DNA of 8,437 nt from positions 1 through 8,437 of the forward strand of contig JAJYDI010000088.1 in NCBI GenBank assembly GCA_021777635.1. The letters run 5' to 3'. The notes under the pieces are model-generated. The model searched no databases and had not been told where the DNA came from. It saw nothing but the letters and a program-made list of their open reading frames with translations. The translations under genes were made by a program, and so were the position numbers. This DNA comes from Pseudomonadota bacterium. GTDB taxonomy: Bacteria > Pseudomonadota > Gammaproteobacteria > Xanthomonadales > Rhodanobacteraceae. Shown piece after piece: positions 7,245 through 8,437 of this stretch. Numbering within the stretch: the first letter of the stretch is position 1; every line of letters begins with the position of its first letter.

Positions 7245-8213
7245 ATGGCGACCAGCCGCCACGCCCGCCTGCCGCTGCAGGCCGCCGGCCAGCGCCTTGA
7301 CCAGGCCCTGGCCGAGCTGTTCCCGGATTACTCGCGCACGCGCTTGACGACGTGGCTGCGCGCGGGCGCGGTGCGTGTCGACGGCTTGCCTGCCCTGCCG
7401 CGTCAGCGCGTGCGCGGCGGCGAGCAGGTCAGCATCGATGTCCCGCAGGAGCGGATCGTGCCGCTGGCGCCGGAGCCGATCGCGCTGGATCTGCGCCACG
7501 TTGATGGCGACCTGCTGGTGCTGGTCAAGCCGGCAGGCCTGGTGGTGCATCCCGGCGCCGGCAATCCGGCCGGCACCCTGCAGAACGCGCTGCTGCATTT
7601 TGACCCCGATCTGGCCGGCCTGCCGCGTGCCGGGATCGTGCATCGACTGGACAAGGACACCACCGGCCTGATGGTGGTGGCGCGCTCGCAGCGCGCGCAT
7701 ACCGCGCTGACGGCGATGATCGCCGCGCGCGAGATCAGCCGTCAGTATGCGGCGATCGTGCGTGGCGCGTTGATTGCCGGTGGCGAGGTGCGCGCCGCGA
7801 TCGGGCGTCATCCGCAGGATCGCCAGCGCCAGGCGGTCCGTGCCGGCGGAGCGGGCAGGCCGGCGTTGACGCACTACCGCGTGCGCGAACGCTTTCGCGC
7901 CCACACCCTGCTGCAATGCAATCTGGAGACCGGTCGTACCCATCAGATCCGCGTGCACATGGCGCATCTGGGCCATCCGCTGGTGGGCGATCCGCTGTAT
8001 GGCGGGGGCCTGAGGCTGCCGCGCGGCGCCGGTCCGGCGTTGATCGCCGCGTTGCGCGGTTTTGGCCGTCAGGCCCTGCATGCCGAACGGCTGGCGTTTG
8101 CCCATCCGTTCGGTGGCGAGCTTCTGCGGTTCGATGCCGAGCCGCCCGCGGATTTTCTCGCACTGCTGGCGACCTTGCGCGCCGACGCGACGGACGATGT
8201 CGATCGAGCATGA
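7245..8213 (+). CDS. rluD: 23S rRNA pseudouridine synthase RluD
   Basis: Isomerises uridines to pseudouridine in helix 69 of 23S rRNA (positions 1911, 1915 and 1917 in E. coli), acting on large ribosomal subunits. 322 aa with the ATG start at 7245 (E. coli RluD 326), preceded by a weak GGCGG five bases away. A GTG at 7203, five bases after GGAAAGG (7191-7197), would add 14 residues and is a real alternative; the GTG at 7197 overlaps that site. An S4-type RNA-binding domain covers about residues 15-75 (GQRLDQALAELFPDYSRTRL). The catalytic domain contains the diagnostic GIVHRLDKDTTGLMVVA with catalytic D136, VVHPGAGNP (100-108), LETGRTHQIRVHMAH (227-241) and GDPLYGG (248-254). Divergent from bamD and overlapping pgeF, the same order as in E. 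coli, which favours RluD over RluC. Confidence 0.93.
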   Translation: MATSRHARLPLQAAGQRLDQALAELFPDYSRTRLTTWLRAGAVRVDGLPALPRQRVRGGEQVSIDVPQERIVPLAPEPIALDLRHVDGDLLVLVKPAGLVVHPGAGNPAGTLQNALLHFDPDLAGLPRAGIVHRLDKDTTGLMVVARSQRAHTALTAMIAAREISRQYAAIVRGALIAGGEVRAAIGRHPQDRQRQAVRAGGAGRPALTHYRVRERFRAHTLLQCNLETGRTHQIRVHMAHLGHPLVGDPLYGGGLRLPRGAGPALIAALRGFGRQALHAERLAFAHPFGGELLRFDAEPPADFLALLATLRADATDDVDRA

Positions 8214-8437
8214 TCCGCTGGGGCTGCTGCGACCCGAGTGGCCGGTGCCGCCAGGCATCCGCTGCGCGGTAACCACGCGCGCCATGCCCGGCGTTTCGCG
8301 AGGTCCTCATGCCTCGTGCAACCTCGGACTGCGCAACGGCGAGACCGCTGAAACGGTACGCGCCAATCGCGCGCTGCTGCGCACCGTCCTGGCGTTGCCG
8401 TGCGAACCGCTCTGGCTGCATCAGGTCCACGGTTGCG
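8197..8437 (+). CDS. pgeF: Peptidoglycan editing factor PgeF / YfiH family protein (partial, N-terminal 80 residues)
   Basis: Start of a DUF152 (laccase-like, YfiH) protein, cut by the right window edge. The family has been called polyphenol oxidase or purine nucleoside phosphorylase; E. coli YfiH (PgeF) has been shown to remove L-Ser wrongly placed on UDP-MurNAc, keeping peptidoglycan composition correct. The visible part begins MSIEHDPLG and shows the family pattern: PEWPVPPGIRCAVTTR (13-28), the SCNLGLRNGE segment (40-49) and WLHQVHG (73-79), which contains a conserved metal-site histidine. The ATG lies 17 bases inside the 3' end of rluD in another frame, so translation is probably coupled; only GGA at 8192-8194 could act as a ribosome site. 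rluD-yfiH adjacency is also seen in E. coli. The metal-binding remainder is outside the window, so catalytic integrity cannot be judged. Confidence 0.88.
   Translation, partial: MSIEHDPLGLLRPEWPVPPGIRCAVTTRAMPGVSRGPHASCNLGLRNGETAETVRANRALLRTVLALPCEPLWLHQVHGC

Noticed and set aside
7152..8285. Upstream extension of the bamD frame through the antisense of rluD
   Set aside because: The bamD frame is open for over 1.1 kb upstream, but the lipoprotein signal with lipobox begins exactly at the ATG 7149-7151, and the extension is antisense shadow of rluD and pgeF.
1..8437. CRISPR arrays, insertion sequences, tRNA/rRNA genes, toxin-antitoxin or defence genes
   Set aside because: None seen. There are no spaced repeats of CRISPR length, no transposase motifs, no tRNA-like cloverleaf, and the gaps between genes are at most 170 bp.

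Overview
The window looks like ordinary core chromosome from a GC-rich gammaproteobacterium. Order Xanthomonadales (Lysobacterales) is the best guess. That rests on the high GC with strong third-position bias, on protein sequences close to the Xanthomonas-type PilR/PilS, SucCD and RluD that I remember, and on pilRS lying next to sucCD, an arrangement I recall from that order but could not check here. I see no mobile element, CRISPR array, tRNA, rRNA or foreign-looking gene. Nearly all of the sequence is coding.

Layout: on the minus strand at the left edge are the two-component genes pilR (cut by the window start, N-terminal 193 residues only) and, upstream of it in transcription, pilS (complete). 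A 170-bp divergent region (2275-2444) separates them from a plus-strand run: sucC and sucD, the beta and alpha subunits of succinyl-CoA synthetase, then nadE, a glutamine-dependent NAD+ synthetase. Between sucD and nadE (4492-4579) lies a strong GC-rich hairpin. After nadE comes a 94-bp convergent gap holding a terminator-like hairpin and three tandem copies of CCCGGGT. Then comes bamD on the minus strand (outer-membrane assembly lipoprotein), divergent from rluD (23S rRNA pseudouridine synthase). The last gene, pgeF (yfiH), overlaps the 3' end of rluD and runs off the right edge.

Functionally there are four separate themes: control of type IV pilin expression through sigma-54 (PilS/PilR), the substrate-level phosphorylation step of the TCA cycle (SucCD), the last step of NAD biosynthesis (NadE), and a bamD / rluD-pgeF block with the same relative arrangement as in E. 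coli. All catalytic residues I looked for are present, and no gene in the window appears broken. I did not find evidence of an undescribed system. The items reported as findings are small regulatory-scale structures in the intergenic gaps, start-site questions and one linker difference.
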